The notes below the pieces were generated by a model that saw only the letters and a list, made by a program, of their open reading frames with translations, searched no databases and was not told where the DNA came from. A program made the position numbers and the translations under genes. A stretch of 64,000 nt of DNA from RGIG3077 sp045541475 (GTDB taxonomy: Bacteria; Bacillota; Clostridia; Oscillospirales; Ruminococcaceae): positions 62,001-126,000 of the forward strand of contig JAZQJI010000027.1 in NCBI GenBank assembly GCA_045541475.1. Direction: 5' to 3'. Positions 21,919 to 31,257 of this stretch are shown here, piece by piece. Each line of letters opens with the position of its first letter. Positions within the stretch are counted from its first letter, which is position 1.

Positions 21919-23184
21919 TTATGCAGTTTCGTTATTGCGTTTTCGCATATCGTATGATACAACAGGGTCTGTGTTATTAATTACACATTCAGCATTTACA
22001 GTAACCTTAGTTGCTGTTTCTTCAGATGGCACAGCAAACATAGTTTTCATAAGTAAGCCTTCTACGATAGCACGCAAGCCTCTTGCACCGGTTTTTTGTG
22101 CAATAGTCTTCTTTGCTATTTCGCGCAGCGCATCTTCTTCAAACTCAAGCTCAATATCATCAAGTTCAAAAAGACGTGTATACTGCTTTATCAATGCGTT
22201 TTTTGGCTCGGTAAGGATTTTAACAAGCTGATTTTCATCAAGCTCTTCAAGTACGGTTATTACGGGCAATCTGCCAACAAGCTCGGGTACAAGACCAAAC
22301 TTAACCAAATCTTGAGGTACTACCTTACGGAATATGTTGTTTCTGATTTCATCGTGTGATTTAATTTCGCTGCCAAAACCTAATGCTGAACTTTCAGTAC
22401 GCTTGATAATTGCATTTTCCAAACCGTCAAAAGCACCACCGCAAATGAATAAAATATTCTTTGTGTCAAGTTGAATGAATTCTTGATTAGGGTGTTTTCT
22501 ACCACCGTTGGGCGGAACATTGGATACTGTACCTTCGATAATCTTCAAAAGTGCTTGCTGTACACCTTCACCACTTACATCTCTTGTAATTGATACATTT
22601 TCAGACTTTCTTGCTATCTTGTCTATTTCATCAATATAGATGATACCTCTTTCAGCAGCGCGTACATCATAATCAGCGGATTGAAGTAAACGTACAAGTA
22701 CATTTTCAACATCATCACCAACATAACCCGCTTCTGTCAAAGTAGTTGCATCAGCAATTGCAAATGGTACATCAAGTATTCTTGCAAGCGTTTGTGCAAG
22801 CATCGTTTTACCTACACCGGTAGGTCCTAAAAGAAGAACATTGCTCTTTTGTATTTCTACATTTTCATCACCACCAAGACTGTTGATACGCTTGTAGTGA
22901 TTGTAAACAGCAACTGAAAGTGTAATTTTAGCTTCATCCTGACCAATTACATATTCATCAAGTATTGCCTTGATTTCGGCAGGTTTTTTCAAAATTACAT
23001 TTTCATCTTTGGCAGTGCTTTTCTTTTTACGTTTTCCTTCAAACGGCTGCCCAAGCATTTCATAGCAATACAGTACACATTCATCACAAATGGTGCTGTC
23101 GCCGGACGAAAACAAACTCATAACCTTGCTTTCGGGTTTGCCGCAGAAACCGCATTTTTTTAAAGTTGTGTTGTTGTTGTCCAT
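21919..23184 (-). CDS. clpX: ATP-dependent Clp protease ATP-binding subunit ClpX
   Basis: AAA+ unfoldase that feeds substrates to ClpP. The 421 residues have an N-terminal C4 zinc-binding domain (CGFCGKPE and CDECVLYC), Walker A GPTGVGKTML, Walker B IIYIDEIDK, and the small C-terminal domain. The GAR/RGLRAIVEGLL segment and an IGF-type ClpP loop region lie in the expected places (LGFGSEIK). Directly downstream of clpP with 12 bp between, in the common tig-clpP-clpX order. Normal family length. Confidence 0.97.
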   Translation of the reverse strand: MDNNNTTLKKCGFCGKPESKVMSLFSSGDSTICDECVLYCYEMLGQPFEGKRKKKSTAKDENVILKKPAEIKAILDEYVIGQDEAKITLSVAVYNHYKRINSLGGDENVEIQKSNVLLLGPTGVGKTMLAQTLARILDVPFAIADATTLTEAGYVGDDVENVLVRLLQSADYDVRAAERGIIYIDEIDKIARKSENVSITRDVSGEGVQQALLKIIEGTVSNVPPNGGRKHPNQEFIQLDTKNILFICGGAFDGLENAIIKRTESSALGFGSEIKSHDEIRNNIFRKVVPQDLVKFGLVPELVGRLPVITVLEELDENQLVKILTEPKNALIKQYTRLFELDDIELEFEEDALREIAKKTIAQKTGARGLRAIVEGLLMKTMFAVPSEETATKVTVNAECVINNTDPVVSYDMRKRNNETA

Positions 23185-23196
23185 TTCAGTTTTCCT

Positions 23197-23778
23197 TTAT
23201 CTTTTTGTGATAACTTTATCTATAAGACCATAAGCTACTGCTTCATCTGCAGACATAAAATTGTCGCGTTCTGTATCAGTAACTATAACATCAAGCGGTT
23301 TGCCGGTATTGTTTGCCAGAATTGTATTAAGATTATTTTTAATTCTTAAAAGTCTGTCAGCATGAATTTTAATATCAGTTACCTGACCCTGCATACCACC
23401 CAAGGGTTGATGAATCATGATCTCGCTATTAGGCAAAGCGAATCTTTTACCCTTAGCACCTGAAGAAAGTAAAAACGCACCCATTGATGCAGCCATGCCA
23501 ATACAAATTGTTGATACATCACATTTAATATACTGCATCGTATCATAAATAGCCATACCAGCCGTTACAGAGCCGCCCGGGCTGTTGATATAGAAAGCTA
23601 TATCCTTATCGGGATCCTGGCCTTCAAGATAAAGAAGCTGGGCAACAATCAAACTTGCTGTTGTATCATTAACTTCTTCTGAAAGAAGGACGATTCTATC
23701 GTTTAAAAGTCTTGAAAAAATATCGTACGAGCGTTCTCCTCTGTTTGTTTGCTCTACTACCATTGGTACTAAACTCAT
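23197..23778 (-). CDS. clpP: ATP-dependent Clp protease proteolytic subunit ClpP
   Basis: Serine protease forming the tetradecameric chamber used with ClpX. 193 residues with the catalytic Ser in GMAASMGAFLL, His in MIHQPLGG, and the downstream Asp in KPLDVIVTDTERD. GGAGGAG precedes the ATG. It begins about 90 bp after tig and is followed at once by clpX. No oddities. Confidence 0.97.
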   Translation of the reverse strand: MSLVPMVVEQTNRGERSYDIFSRLLNDRIVLLSEEVNDTTASLIVAQLLYLEGQDPDKDIAFYINSPGGSVTAGMAIYDTMQYIKCDVSTICIGMAASMGAFLLSSGAKGKRFALPNSEIMIHQPLGGMQGQVTDIKIHADRLLRIKNNLNTILANNTGKPLDVIVTDTERDNFMSADEAVAYGLIDKVITKR

Positions 23779-23829
23779 GTTATCTCCTCCTGAATGTCGA
23801 AATTTGTAAAAGTGCTTTAATATGGTTTA

Positions 23830-23851
23830 AGCCGCCAATGTTGTGGCGGCT
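23830..23851 (-). terminator. Hairpin between tig and clpP
   Basis: Stem AGCCGCC / GGCGGCT with 8-nt loop. The following T tract is weak, so it may attenuate rather than end transcription from tig. Confidence 0.5.
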
Positions 23852-23867
23852 AAAACTCTAATATTAA

Positions 23868-25163
23868 TTATTCAGCGTCGGCAGCTTCTGTAATAACTGC
23901 ATTATCCTTTACAAGCTGTGAAGCCTTACCTACAAGCAAATCATCATGATATGCTGCCATGGGCATAAGCTGCTTGATTTTATCAACAGGCATTGCATAC
24001 TGTTCAGAAAGCTCAGCAAGACCCTTTTCAATATCTTCTTCTGTAACCTCAAGAGATTCAAGCTCAGCAATCTTTTCAAAAGCAAGTCTGAGTTTAACTT
24101 CGTCAGCAGCCTTTGCTCTATAAGATTCTCTGAAATCTTCCATGCTCATGCCTGTGTATTGAAGATATGTTTCAACTCTCATACCCTGAGACATAAGTCT
24201 GCTTTCAAAATCGTTGATAGATCTTGTAATTCTGTCTTCAATCATAAGCTCGGGAACTTCAGCAGTTGTTCTCTCGATAAGAATACGGAAAATTGAGTTT
24301 TCAACTTCAGTATTAATTCTTGCTTCAAGCTGCGCTTCAAGTCTTGTCTTGCAATCAGCCTTGTATTCTTCAACTGTTTCAAAGTCGGAATAATCCTTAA
24401 CAAGCTCATCATCAAGCTCAGGAAGTTCTTCGACTCTGATTTCGTTAAGTTTAACTTTAAATACGGCAGCCTTTCCTGCAAGGTCACTTACGTGGTATTC
24501 TTCAGGGAATGTTACGTTTACATCAAACTCGTCGTTAACATTGTGTCCAACAATCTGATCTTCAAATCCGGGAATAAACTGTCCGGAACCAAGCTTGAGA
24601 TCAAACCCTTCAGCTTTACCGCCTTCAAACGCAACATCGTCAACAAAGCCTTCGAAGTCAATATTTACACTGTCATCATTTTCAGCTGCTCTTTCAACAG
24701 AAACAAGACGCATGCCCTTTCTGCGAAGCATTTCGAGCTGAGAGTCAATCTGTTCGTCAGTAACAGTATTGGCAGGTTTTGTAACTTCTATACCCTTATA
24801 TTCGCCAAGAGTTACTTCAGGGTAGTTGATGCATATCGCCTTAAAAGTAACGCCTTCTTCTTTAGAAATTGATGTTACTTCAATATCGGGCTGTGCAATG
24901 GGACGAAGTTCAGCTTCATCAATTGCATCAAAAAGTGTTTCATTAAGAAGAATGTTAACAGCGCTCTCGTAAAAAGCATTTTCACCAAAATACTTTTCAG
25001 CCAAAGCTCTGGGTACTTTACCTTTTCTGAAACCGGGAATAGCAATATTTTTCTTTTCCTTATTGTATGCTTTCTGTACAGCAGCTTCAAAGCTTTCAGA
25101 GTCTACTGAATACTCGAGCTCATATTTGTTTGTTTCGATACATTCGCATCTTGTTATAGCCAT
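23868..25163 (-). CDS. tig: Trigger factor
   Basis: Ribosome-bound chaperone and peptidyl-prolyl isomerase. 431 residues with the ribosome-binding signature GFRKGKVPRA near residue 45 (FRK loop), a central FKBP domain (DSVNIDFEGFVDD to PEEYHVSDLAGK, about 160-245), and a helical C-terminal chaperone domain. GGAGGA lies before the ATG. It heads the tig-clpP-clpX group. Confidence 0.97.
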   Translation of the reverse strand: MAITRCECIETNKYELEYSVDSESFEAAVQKAYNKEKKNIAIPGFRKGKVPRALAEKYFGENAFYESAVNILLNETLFDAIDEAELRPIAQPDIEVTSISKEEGVTFKAICINYPEVTLGEYKGIEVTKPANTVTDEQIDSQLEMLRRKGMRLVSVERAAENDDSVNIDFEGFVDDVAFEGGKAEGFDLKLGSGQFIPGFEDQIVGHNVNDEFDVNVTFPEEYHVSDLAGKAAVFKVKLNEIRVEELPELDDELVKDYSDFETVEEYKADCKTRLEAQLEARINTEVENSIFRILIERTTAEVPELMIEDRITRSINDFESRLMSQGMRVETYLQYTGMSMEDFRESYRAKAADEVKLRLAFEKIAELESLEVTEEDIEKGLAELSEQYAMPVDKIKQLMPMAAYHDDLLVGKASQLVKDNAVITEAADAE

Positions 25164-25258
25164 GATATTTTTTCCTCCGAAAATTTAATACTACATAATA
25201 ATAGCATATTTTTATTATATTTTCCAGCAAATTTTGTGAATTTGTATATATGCACAAA

Positions 25259-25948
25259 TCATAAAATTTGCTTTGGCACAAATTGTAAATAATCACTTGA
25301 TAAAAGTGAAAATTTTATATTGTCACTTATACCTTGTATTGCATTTTTACAAGCATATCCATGTATGTGACCATAATAACATTCATCAATATTGTACTTG
25401 TACAATACATCAAGAATTTCATAACTGCAGGCGCTCTGAAAAATGGGCGGATAATGTAAAAACACCAAGGGTTTTAACCCTGCATTAACAGCGCTTTTGA
25501 TTGAAGCTTCAAGACGCATAGCTTCACGGTTTAAAACCTTTTCGTCGTGAGGCTCGTTATCCATATTAACCCAACCTCTCGATCCACAAATACCAAAATC
25601 ACCATATTTGTAATGATTCATGTGAAGTATATTTAAGGTATTAAAATTATTCTCAGCAAAAAACTGCGTCATTTTCTGCATTGAAGTCCACCAATAATCA
25701 TGATTGCCTTTAAGAATATATTTAGTACCATTCAGCGAATTGATAAAATTAAAATCTTCATAAGCATCATCAATGCGCATTGCCCATGAACTGTCGCCCA
25801 TAAGTACAACGTGGTCATCTGGTGTAATTAAATTATTCCAATTGATCTTCAGCAAATCAATGTAATTATCCCAGCCTTTGAAGACAGACATGGTTTTGTT
25901 GGGAACCGACAGTGAAAGGTGCAGATCTCCTATTGCAAACAGTGACAT
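25259..25948 (-). CDS. Metallophosphoesterase (calcineurin-like)
   Basis: 229 residues with the dimetal phosphoesterase motifs: GDLHLS at the N-terminus, MGDSSWA, KGNHDYWW, HYPP and GHIHGYA. The family (YmdB/YkuE-like, cytoplasmic) acts on phosphomono- or diesters; the substrate cannot be told. No signal peptide. It begins 10 bp after thrC, so it is probably co-transcribed with it. Confidence 0.9.
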   Translation of the reverse strand: MSLFAIGDLHLSLSVPNKTMSVFKGWDNYIDLLKINWNNLITPDDHVVLMGDSSWAMRIDDAYEDFNFINSLNGTKYILKGNHDYWWTSMQKMTQFFAENNFNTLNILHMNHYKYGDFGICGSRGWVNMDNEPHDEKVLNREAMRLEASIKSAVNAGLKPLVFLHYPPIFQSACSYEILDVLYKYNIDECYYGHIHGYACKNAIQGISDNIKFSLLSSDYLQFVPKQIL

Positions 25949-25958
25949 ATATCACCTT

Positions 25959-27446
25959 TTAAACGAAATTCTTAACGTATTCAGGCATGTTATCGCTTTC
26001 GATAGTTTCTTTAAAGCGAACTGCCTTTGATTTGATTGCAGCAAGCGGCGCAGGAACATCTGTCGAAGAAATTTCTGAAAGCTTTTCAAGCATTGCCCAA
26101 TCGTCCATGTTTGCTGTATCTACACCAAGTGCATCAAGCACACTTGAACAGAATTTATAAGGGCTTGCAGTTGAAGCGATGATTGTTTTTGTTGTATCAC
26201 CTGAGTTGTTAACATAATCTTCGTAAACTTTAATAGCTACGGATGTATGTGTATCAGCAACATAGGAATAATCATCAAAAATACTCTTTATTGTCGATTT
26301 GGTCGCATTATCATCACAGTAGCCGGCAACAAAATCGTTTTGTAACTTAGCTTTTACATCATCAGATACTGAATACTTGCCTTCAGTTGAAAGAGCACCG
26401 AACCACTCTTTGATAGTATCATCGTTTTCTCCGCAAAGCAGATACAAAAGTCTTTCGAGATTACTAGAAATGAGAATATCCATTGAAGGAGAAATGGTTG
26501 TAAAGAACTTTCTGTTTCTATCATAAACGCCTGTATTGATAAAATCTGTAAGAACGTTGTTTGCATTTGAAGCGCAAATAAGCTTGTTTACAGGTACACC
26601 CATTAATTTTGCATAGTAAGCAGCAAGAATATTACCGAAATTACCGGTGGGTACAACAATGTTTATTTTTTCGCCAAGCTCAATCTGTTCAGTATCAACC
26701 ATTGTTGCATACGAAGAAACGTAGTAAACAATCTGCGGTAAAAGTCTGCCGAAGTTGATTGAATTTGCACTTGAGAAAGCCGCCATTTTGTTTTCAAGAT
26801 GAGCTTTAATGCTATCATCTGTAAAAATTTTCTTAACGCCATTCTGGCAATCGTCAAAATTGCCCTTTATAGCGCAAACTGCAACATTACTACCGTCCTG
26901 CGTGGTCATTTGCTTTTTCTGCATTGCAGAAACGCCGTCTTCTGGGTAAAATACAAGGATTTTTGTTCCTTCTACATCGCAAAAACCTGTAAGAGCAGCT
27001 TTGCCTGTATCGCCTGAAGTAGCAACGAGAATGACAAGTTCTTTATCAAAATTCTGTTTTTTTGCAGCAGTTGTAAGGAAATAAGGCAAAATCTGCAAAG
27101 CCATATCTTTAAATGCACACGTAGGACCGTGCCAAAGTTCAAGCAAATACATATTATCACCAAGCTGTGTAAGCTCGTGAATATTATCTGTATCAAAATT
27201 AGCTGTGCTATATGCATTTTTTGTGCAATGATCAATTTCTTCGTCGGTATAATCTGTAAAGTACTTTGAAATTACAAACTTTGCTCTGTCTGCATAATCA
27301 AGTGCGGCGATATTTTTAATGTCATCAAGCGTAATTTTAGGTATTTCGTTTGGTACAAAAAGACCACCGTCATCAGAAATACCTTTGAGAACAGCCATGG
27401 AGCCGCTTACATTAAGATTGCTGTTGCGTGTACTTTTATAAAACAT
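25959..27446 (-). CDS. thrC: Threonine synthase
   Basis: PLP enzyme converting O-phosphohomoserine to threonine. 495 residues of the longer fungal/clostridial-type ThrC, with the lysine motif CAFKDMALQ, the phosphate-binding ATSGDTGKAA, and the long C-terminal extension. GGGAGA precedes the ATG. No leader peptide or T-box is visible in the 23-bp gap before it, so any threonine control must act further upstream. Confidence 0.96.
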   Translation of the reverse strand: MFYKSTRNSNLNVSGSMAVLKGISDDGGLFVPNEIPKITLDDIKNIAALDYADRAKFVISKYFTDYTDEEIDHCTKNAYSTANFDTDNIHELTQLGDNMYLLELWHGPTCAFKDMALQILPYFLTTAAKKQNFDKELVILVATSGDTGKAALTGFCDVEGTKILVFYPEDGVSAMQKKQMTTQDGSNVAVCAIKGNFDDCQNGVKKIFTDDSIKAHLENKMAAFSSANSINFGRLLPQIVYYVSSYATMVDTEQIELGEKINIVVPTGNFGNILAAYYAKLMGVPVNKLICASNANNVLTDFINTGVYDRNRKFFTTISPSMDILISSNLERLLYLLCGENDDTIKEWFGALSTEGKYSVSDDVKAKLQNDFVAGYCDDNATKSTIKSIFDDYSYVADTHTSVAIKVYEDYVNNSGDTTKTIIASTASPYKFCSSVLDALGVDTANMDDWAMLEKLSEISSTDVPAPLAAIKSKAVRFKETIESDNMPEYVKNFV

Positions 27447-27469
27447 AAAATTTCTCCCTTAAAATTAAT

Positions 27470-27817
27470 TTAAAATGCATTTTCAATATAATCAATCGAC
27501 TCAACAATATTATTTTTTGCAGCAACAAAAGCTACATCAAAACGTGGTTGAAGGTCAATTTCATTATCATATATATACCTTTGTGCAGTTCGAAGGATAA
27601 ATTTCTTTTTAGAAGCAGTTATAGATTCAAAAGCATCTATAAGATTCTTTCTGGTTTTAACCTCAACGAAAATAATATAATTTTCATTTTTTGCAATTAT
27701 ATCAATTTCGCCACCCTGCACACGATAATTCTGTTTTAAAACATCAAATCCTTTTCTTTTGAGATACGAACATACAGCATTCTCTCCCAAATTACCAATA
27801 TTTTTTGCAATATTCAT
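27470..27817 (-). CDS. yraN: YraN/UPF0102 family nuclease-like protein
   Basis: 115 residues of the UPF0102 family, a restriction-endonuclease-like fold. The motifs are G-E-x-A (NLGENAVCSYL), QGGEIDIIAK, FVEVKTR, and a later RFDVAFV. It commonly sits next to rnhB, as here, with a 4-nt overlap. Role unknown; a link to DNA repair or processing is suspected in the family. Confidence 0.93.
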   Translation of the reverse strand: MNIAKNIGNLGENAVCSYLKRKGFDVLKQNYRVQGGEIDIIAKNENYIIFVEVKTRKNLIDAFESITASKKKFILRTAQRYIYDNEIDLQPRFDVAFVAAKNNIVESIDYIENAF

Positions 27818-28434
27818 TTCTTTTCAAAATACTTTTTCAAAAAGCTCATTCTGTGAACAGGACTTACTCCGTATTCATCAAGCATTTGATAGTGTAGTTT
27901 TGTGCCGTAGCCCTTGTGCTTTTCAAAGCAATATTGCGGATATTCCTTGGCAATATCAAGCATATATCTATCTCTTGCTACTTTGGCAAGAATTGACGCT
28001 GCAGCAATTGAAGCAGATGTTGCATCGCCTTTAATAACACATTTGCAAGGTATGTCAAGTCCGCTCGGAACTTTATTACCGTCTACAAGAACCAGATGCG
28101 GTTTTGTTGATAAATCTTCAACAGCTCGCTTCATTGCAAGCATTGCTGCGTTTAGTATGTTTATAGACTCTATTTCTTCGATGCTAGCACGTTTTATCGA
28201 ATAGCATATCGCTTTTTCAATAATCTCATCAAAAAGCTTTTCACGTTTTTTTTCGCTTAGTTTTTTGCTATCGTTAAGACCTGTTATTTCCACATCAGGC
28301 GGCAAAATTACGGCAGCAGCAAAAACGTCACCGGCCAGCGGACCCCTGCCTGCTTCGTCTACACCACAAAACACAGGAATTGATTCTCTTACAGCACTGT
28401 CAAATTCAAACAGATTAATATTCTCGTTACGCAT
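27814..28434 (-). CDS. rnhB: Ribonuclease HII
   Basis: Removes RNA from RNA/DNA hybrids, including single ribonucleotides. About 206 residues with GVDEAGRGPLAG (first catalytic Asp-Glu), LVDGN, and the third Asp in ASILAKVARDRYM. The ATG at 28434 overlaps the rbgA stop as TGATG; a GTG one codon earlier is possible. Part of a tight run rbgA-rnhB-yraN. Confidence 0.96.
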   Translation of the reverse strand: MRNENINLFEFDSAVRESIPVFCGVDEAGRGPLAGDVFAAAVILPPDVEITGLNDSKKLSEKKREKLFDEIIEKAICYSIKRASIEEIESINILNAAMLAMKRAVEDLSTKPHLVLVDGNKVPSGLDIPCKCVIKGDATSASIAAASILAKVARDRYMLDIAKEYPQYCFEKHKGYGTKLHYQMLDEYGVSPVHRMSFLKKYFEKK

Positions 28435-29291
28435 CACACATGCTCCAGAGAAATCCTGCCGAGTTTACCAGCGCGGAACTCGTCAAGAATTGTAATCGCA
28501 GCGCGTTCAAAATTCACTTCGCCGCCGCTGATTAACATTCCTCTTTTTCTTGCAATTTTTTCTATAATATCATAGTCACTATCGATTTCTTCAATTTGTA
28601 TCGAATATCTATTCTGGATATTCTCAGCATAATCAAAACGCAATGTTTCGATAAGTCTTGCAGCTAAAGCTTCAATATCAAGTATATCATCATTAACCGA
28701 ACCGATAAACGCAAGTCTTTCGCCAACAAGCTTGTCCTCAAATTTAGGCCACAAAACACCCGGGGTATCAAGCAGTTCTATGTCATCTGCAAGTTTAACC
28801 CACTGTTTTGTCCGTGTAACACCCGGTCTATCTTCAACTTTAGCACGCTTTTGTTTTGCAAGTTTATTGATGAGAGATGATTTTCCAACATTAGGTATTC
28901 CAAGAACCATAATGTGTAGCGTTCCACCAGACATTCCCTTGGATTTTCTTTTATCAATCAATTCTTTCAATAAAGTGCGTATTGCAGGTAAAAATGCATT
29001 AAGACCGCTTCCTGATTTGCAATCAGCAGCTATTGCGCTAATGCCGATACTTTTGAAATATGCAAGCCATTTTTTTGTTTGAACAGCATCTGCCATATCG
29101 CACTTATTCATAAGAATAAGGCGCGGCTTGTTAGAAACAAGCTTATCTATTTCAGGATTACGGCTTGATAACGGAACACGTGCGTCAATAAGTTCAACTA
29201 CTGCATCAACAAGCTTTAAATTTGCACTTATCATGCGTCTTGTTTTGGTCATGTGACCGGGAAACCATTGAATGTTTTGTATTTCGCTCAT
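28434..29291 (-). CDS. rbgA: Ribosome biogenesis GTPase RbgA (YlqF)
   Basis: Circularly permuted GTPase needed for late 50S assembly. The G motifs appear in permuted order: NKCDMAD (G4), then GIPNVGKSSLIN (G1), VTRTKQW (G2) and DTPGVLWP (G3). The conserved N-terminal IQWFPGHMTK is present. 285 residues, normal length. It starts 10 bp after lepB. Confidence 0.96.
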   Translation of the reverse strand: MSEIQNIQWFPGHMTKTRRMISANLKLVDAVVELIDARVPLSSRNPEIDKLVSNKPRLILMNKCDMADAVQTKKWLAYFKSIGISAIAADCKSGSGLNAFLPAIRTLLKELIDKRKSKGMSGGTLHIMVLGIPNVGKSSLINKLAKQKRAKVEDRPGVTRTKQWVKLADDIELLDTPGVLWPKFEDKLVGERLAFIGSVNDDILDIEALAARLIETLRFDYAENIQNRYSIQIEEIDSDYDIIEKIARKRGMLISGGEVNFERAAITILDEFRAGKLGRISLEHV

Positions 29292-29300
29292 AGTGCTCCT

Positions 29301-29942
29301 TTAATTGTAAAACTCAAACGAAGGATAGTAGCGCATTAAAGCTTTGCCAACAATCTTATCTTCGCTGATAGTTCCGATAACACGGCTGTCAGTTGAATGG
29401 TTGCGGTTATCACCCATTACGAAAACTTCATTTTCGCCAACAGTTACAGTGTAATCTCTTCCGTTCATCATCGGACCGTTAATATAGTTTTCTTCAATAA
29501 GATTACCATCTACATATAGCGAACCTAAACCGTTTTCGTCATAGACAATGTTTACAGTTTGTCCTTCGGTTGCAATAACTCGCTTAACGATATGTTCATT
29601 ATCGTTAATTTCGTAGTTGATGATTACAATATCGCCATATTCAGGCTCGTAAAACAAATTGCTAATTACAAGTTTATCACCTTCGGTTAAAGTCTTTAGC
29701 ATGGAACCACCGCTTACAGTGGCTATTCTGAAAAGAAATGTAAAAACTAAAACAACAACAAAAACCGATGTTAATATTGATTCGATGATTTCACAAACAT
29801 CATTTAAAAGTCTTTTATTCTTTTCCTTAGCGGACTCGTCATTTTTCTTAATTTCCACAAAGCTTTTTTCATCATCTTCTTCAGAAATCAACTCACTTGT
29901 GACTTCTTCAACAATTTCTTCATTCTTGTTTTCTTCAAGCAT
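29301..29942 (-). CDS. lepB: Signal peptidase I
   Basis: Membrane serine protease that removes signal peptides of exported proteins. From ATG 29942 (GAGAGG before it) it has 213 residues: an acidic, Lys/Glu-rich cytoplasmic N-terminus, one span (about 60-82), then catalytic Ser in SGGSML, Lys in IVKRVIA, and the GDNRNHSTDSR box. The longer in-frame start is unlikely. The acidic N-terminal extension is longer than in Bacillus enzymes. Confidence 0.95.
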   Translation of the reverse strand: MLEENKNEEIVEEVTSELISEEDDEKSFVEIKKNDESAKEKNKRLLNDVCEIIESILTSVFVVVLVFTFLFRIATVSGGSMLKTLTEGDKLVISNLFYEPEYGDIVIINYEINDNEHIVKRVIATEGQTVNIVYDENGLGSLYVDGNLIEENYINGPMMNGRDYTVTVGENEVFVMGDNRNHSTDSRVIGTISEDKIVGKALMRYYPSFEFYN

Positions 29943-30012
29943 GATTTTCCCTCTCTTTCCATTCGGTGAGGTTAAGTTTATGTATAAATTCGCAAATGCG
30001 AAATAATAGCAA

Positions 30013-30037
30013 AAAAGGGACATTAATGTCCCCTTTT
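30013..30037 (-). terminator. Terminator of rplS
   Basis: Palindromic stem AAAAGGGACATT / AATGTCCCCTTTT, ending in six T on the minus strand, between rplS and lepB. Confidence 0.85.
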
Positions 30038-30045
30038 CAATGGAA

Positions 30046-30390
30046 TTAGCGAATCTGGCTCTTAACCTTTGCAGCCTTGCCGACTCTGCCGCGGAGATAG
30101 TAAAGCTTAGCTCTGCGTACCTTACCGGAACGAACGATTTCTACCTTTTCTACAACGGGAGAGTGTACGGGGAAAACTCTTTCCATACCGCATCCGTGAG
30201 CAACACGTCTTACAGTAAATGTTTCGTTGATTCCACCGTGCTTCTTAGCGATAACAGTGCCTTCAAAAATCTGAATTCTTGTCTTATCGCCTTCCTGAAT
30301 TCTAACGTGTACCTTTACGGTATCACCCACGTTAATTACGGGTGCGTCAGCCTTCAGTGAGCTGTCGCTGATGAGTCTTAATGCGTCCAT
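30046..30390 (-). CDS. rplS: 50S ribosomal protein L19
   Basis: 114 residues with the family signatures VGDTVKVHVRI, RIQIFEGTVIAKKHGG, RRVAHGCGMERVFPVHSP and KLYYLRGRVGKAAKVK. AGGAGGAA lies before the ATG. A long structured leader precedes it. Confidence 0.98.
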   Translation of the reverse strand: MDALRLISDSSLKADAPVINVGDTVKVHVRIQEGDKTRIQIFEGTVIAKKHGGINETFTVRRVAHGCGMERVFPVHSPVVEKVEIVRSGKVRRAKLYYLRGRVGKAAKVKSQIR

Positions 30391-30411
30391 TGATTCTTCC
30401 TCCTAAATTTT

Positions 30412-30545
30412 GGGATATTCATACACGCGCTTTAAATATAAGCCGTCAGTGGACTATCCGCCTTAATGATTAATATTGTCATTAAAGCCCAGCGGTAATT
30501 GGCTTGAGGACAAACCAAACCGTCGGATTTAAATGCGCTAATATT
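30412..30545 (-). ncRNA. L19 leader-like structured 5' UTR
   Basis: About 130 nt between the upstream gene and rplS with no plausible gene. The minus-strand ends can pair (AGCGCATTTAAAT near 30543 with TATTTAAAGCGCG near 30430), enclosing internal hairpins. Firmicutes often carry an autoregulatory L19 leader here. Identity inferred from place and the closing stem. Confidence 0.55.
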
Positions 30546-30579
30546 ATACCACAAACCGTTTTTTTTTGCAAGTGTATTT

Positions 30580-31257
30580 TTATAAAAAATCACTGCCGTC
30601 TGAGCAAATAATTCGATTTCTTTCAATTTTCACAGTTTCATTCAAAATATTTGCATATTTTAAGAACATATCAACAAGTAAATTGGGATTATAATTCTTT
30701 TCATTTCCCGAAGGAGCGATGATTTTTAGCACAAATTCATTATCGTTACAATACTTTTGCAAAATTTCAAATATTGGTTTAATATCAACAAGTATAGTTT
30801 TTTTCTTTTTGTTGAATTTTTCGGCAATAATTTCATCCTGCGCAATAAAACCATCAAAGAGTTTTTCGATATCACAAGATTTCATTTTACGTGATGATAT
30901 CTTGATTGTATATTCGCTTGAAACAATATCTGTATTTGCGTGCATAGGATAGCTTACCGATAAAACCTTTAAATCATCAGGCAAAACTGCGTTGAGTCTT
31001 TCCTTAACAATTTCAGGTGCGATGTCTTCGGTCAGCTTAAAATCCATTGTTTCAACACGGCTTTCAAAACCGAGTGAAAGCGGCAGTGCAAAAGTTAGCC
31101 ATGCGTGCGGATTGAAGCCTTCGGTATATTTTATCGGCAGACCACTGCGGCGTAAAACACGCTGCATGTGTCTGTTTAAATCAAGGTGTGAAATATATTT
31201 AACTCTGCCAACCTTGGTAAAAACTGCTCTAACCTTATTCAAAGCATTTACCTCCAA
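30580..31257 (-). CDS. Radical-SAM-associated DUF2344 protein
   Basis: 225 residues of the TIGR03936/DUF2344 family, recognised by RAVFTKVGRVKYISHLDLNR, RVLRRSGLPIKYTEGFNPH and FALPLSLGFES. It is almost always next to or fused with the large radical SAM protein that overlaps it by 23 nt here. The pair is suspected to modify RNA or ribosomal components; the reaction is unknown. Confidence 0.92.
   Translation of the reverse strand: MEVNALNKVRAVFTKVGRVKYISHLDLNRHMQRVLRRSGLPIKYTEGFNPHAWLTFALPLSLGFESRVETMDFKLTEDIAPEIVKERLNAVLPDDLKVLSVSYPMHANTDIVSSEYTIKISSRKMKSCDIEKLFDGFIAQDEIIAEKFNKKKKTILVDIKPIFEILQKYCNDNEFVLKIIAPSGNEKNYNPNLLVDMFLKYANILNETVKIERNRIICSDGSDFL

Noticed and set aside
30432..30626. 64-aa minus-strand ORF before rplS
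   Set aside because: Falls in the structured L19 leader and overlaps the DUF2344 gene end; no ribosome site.
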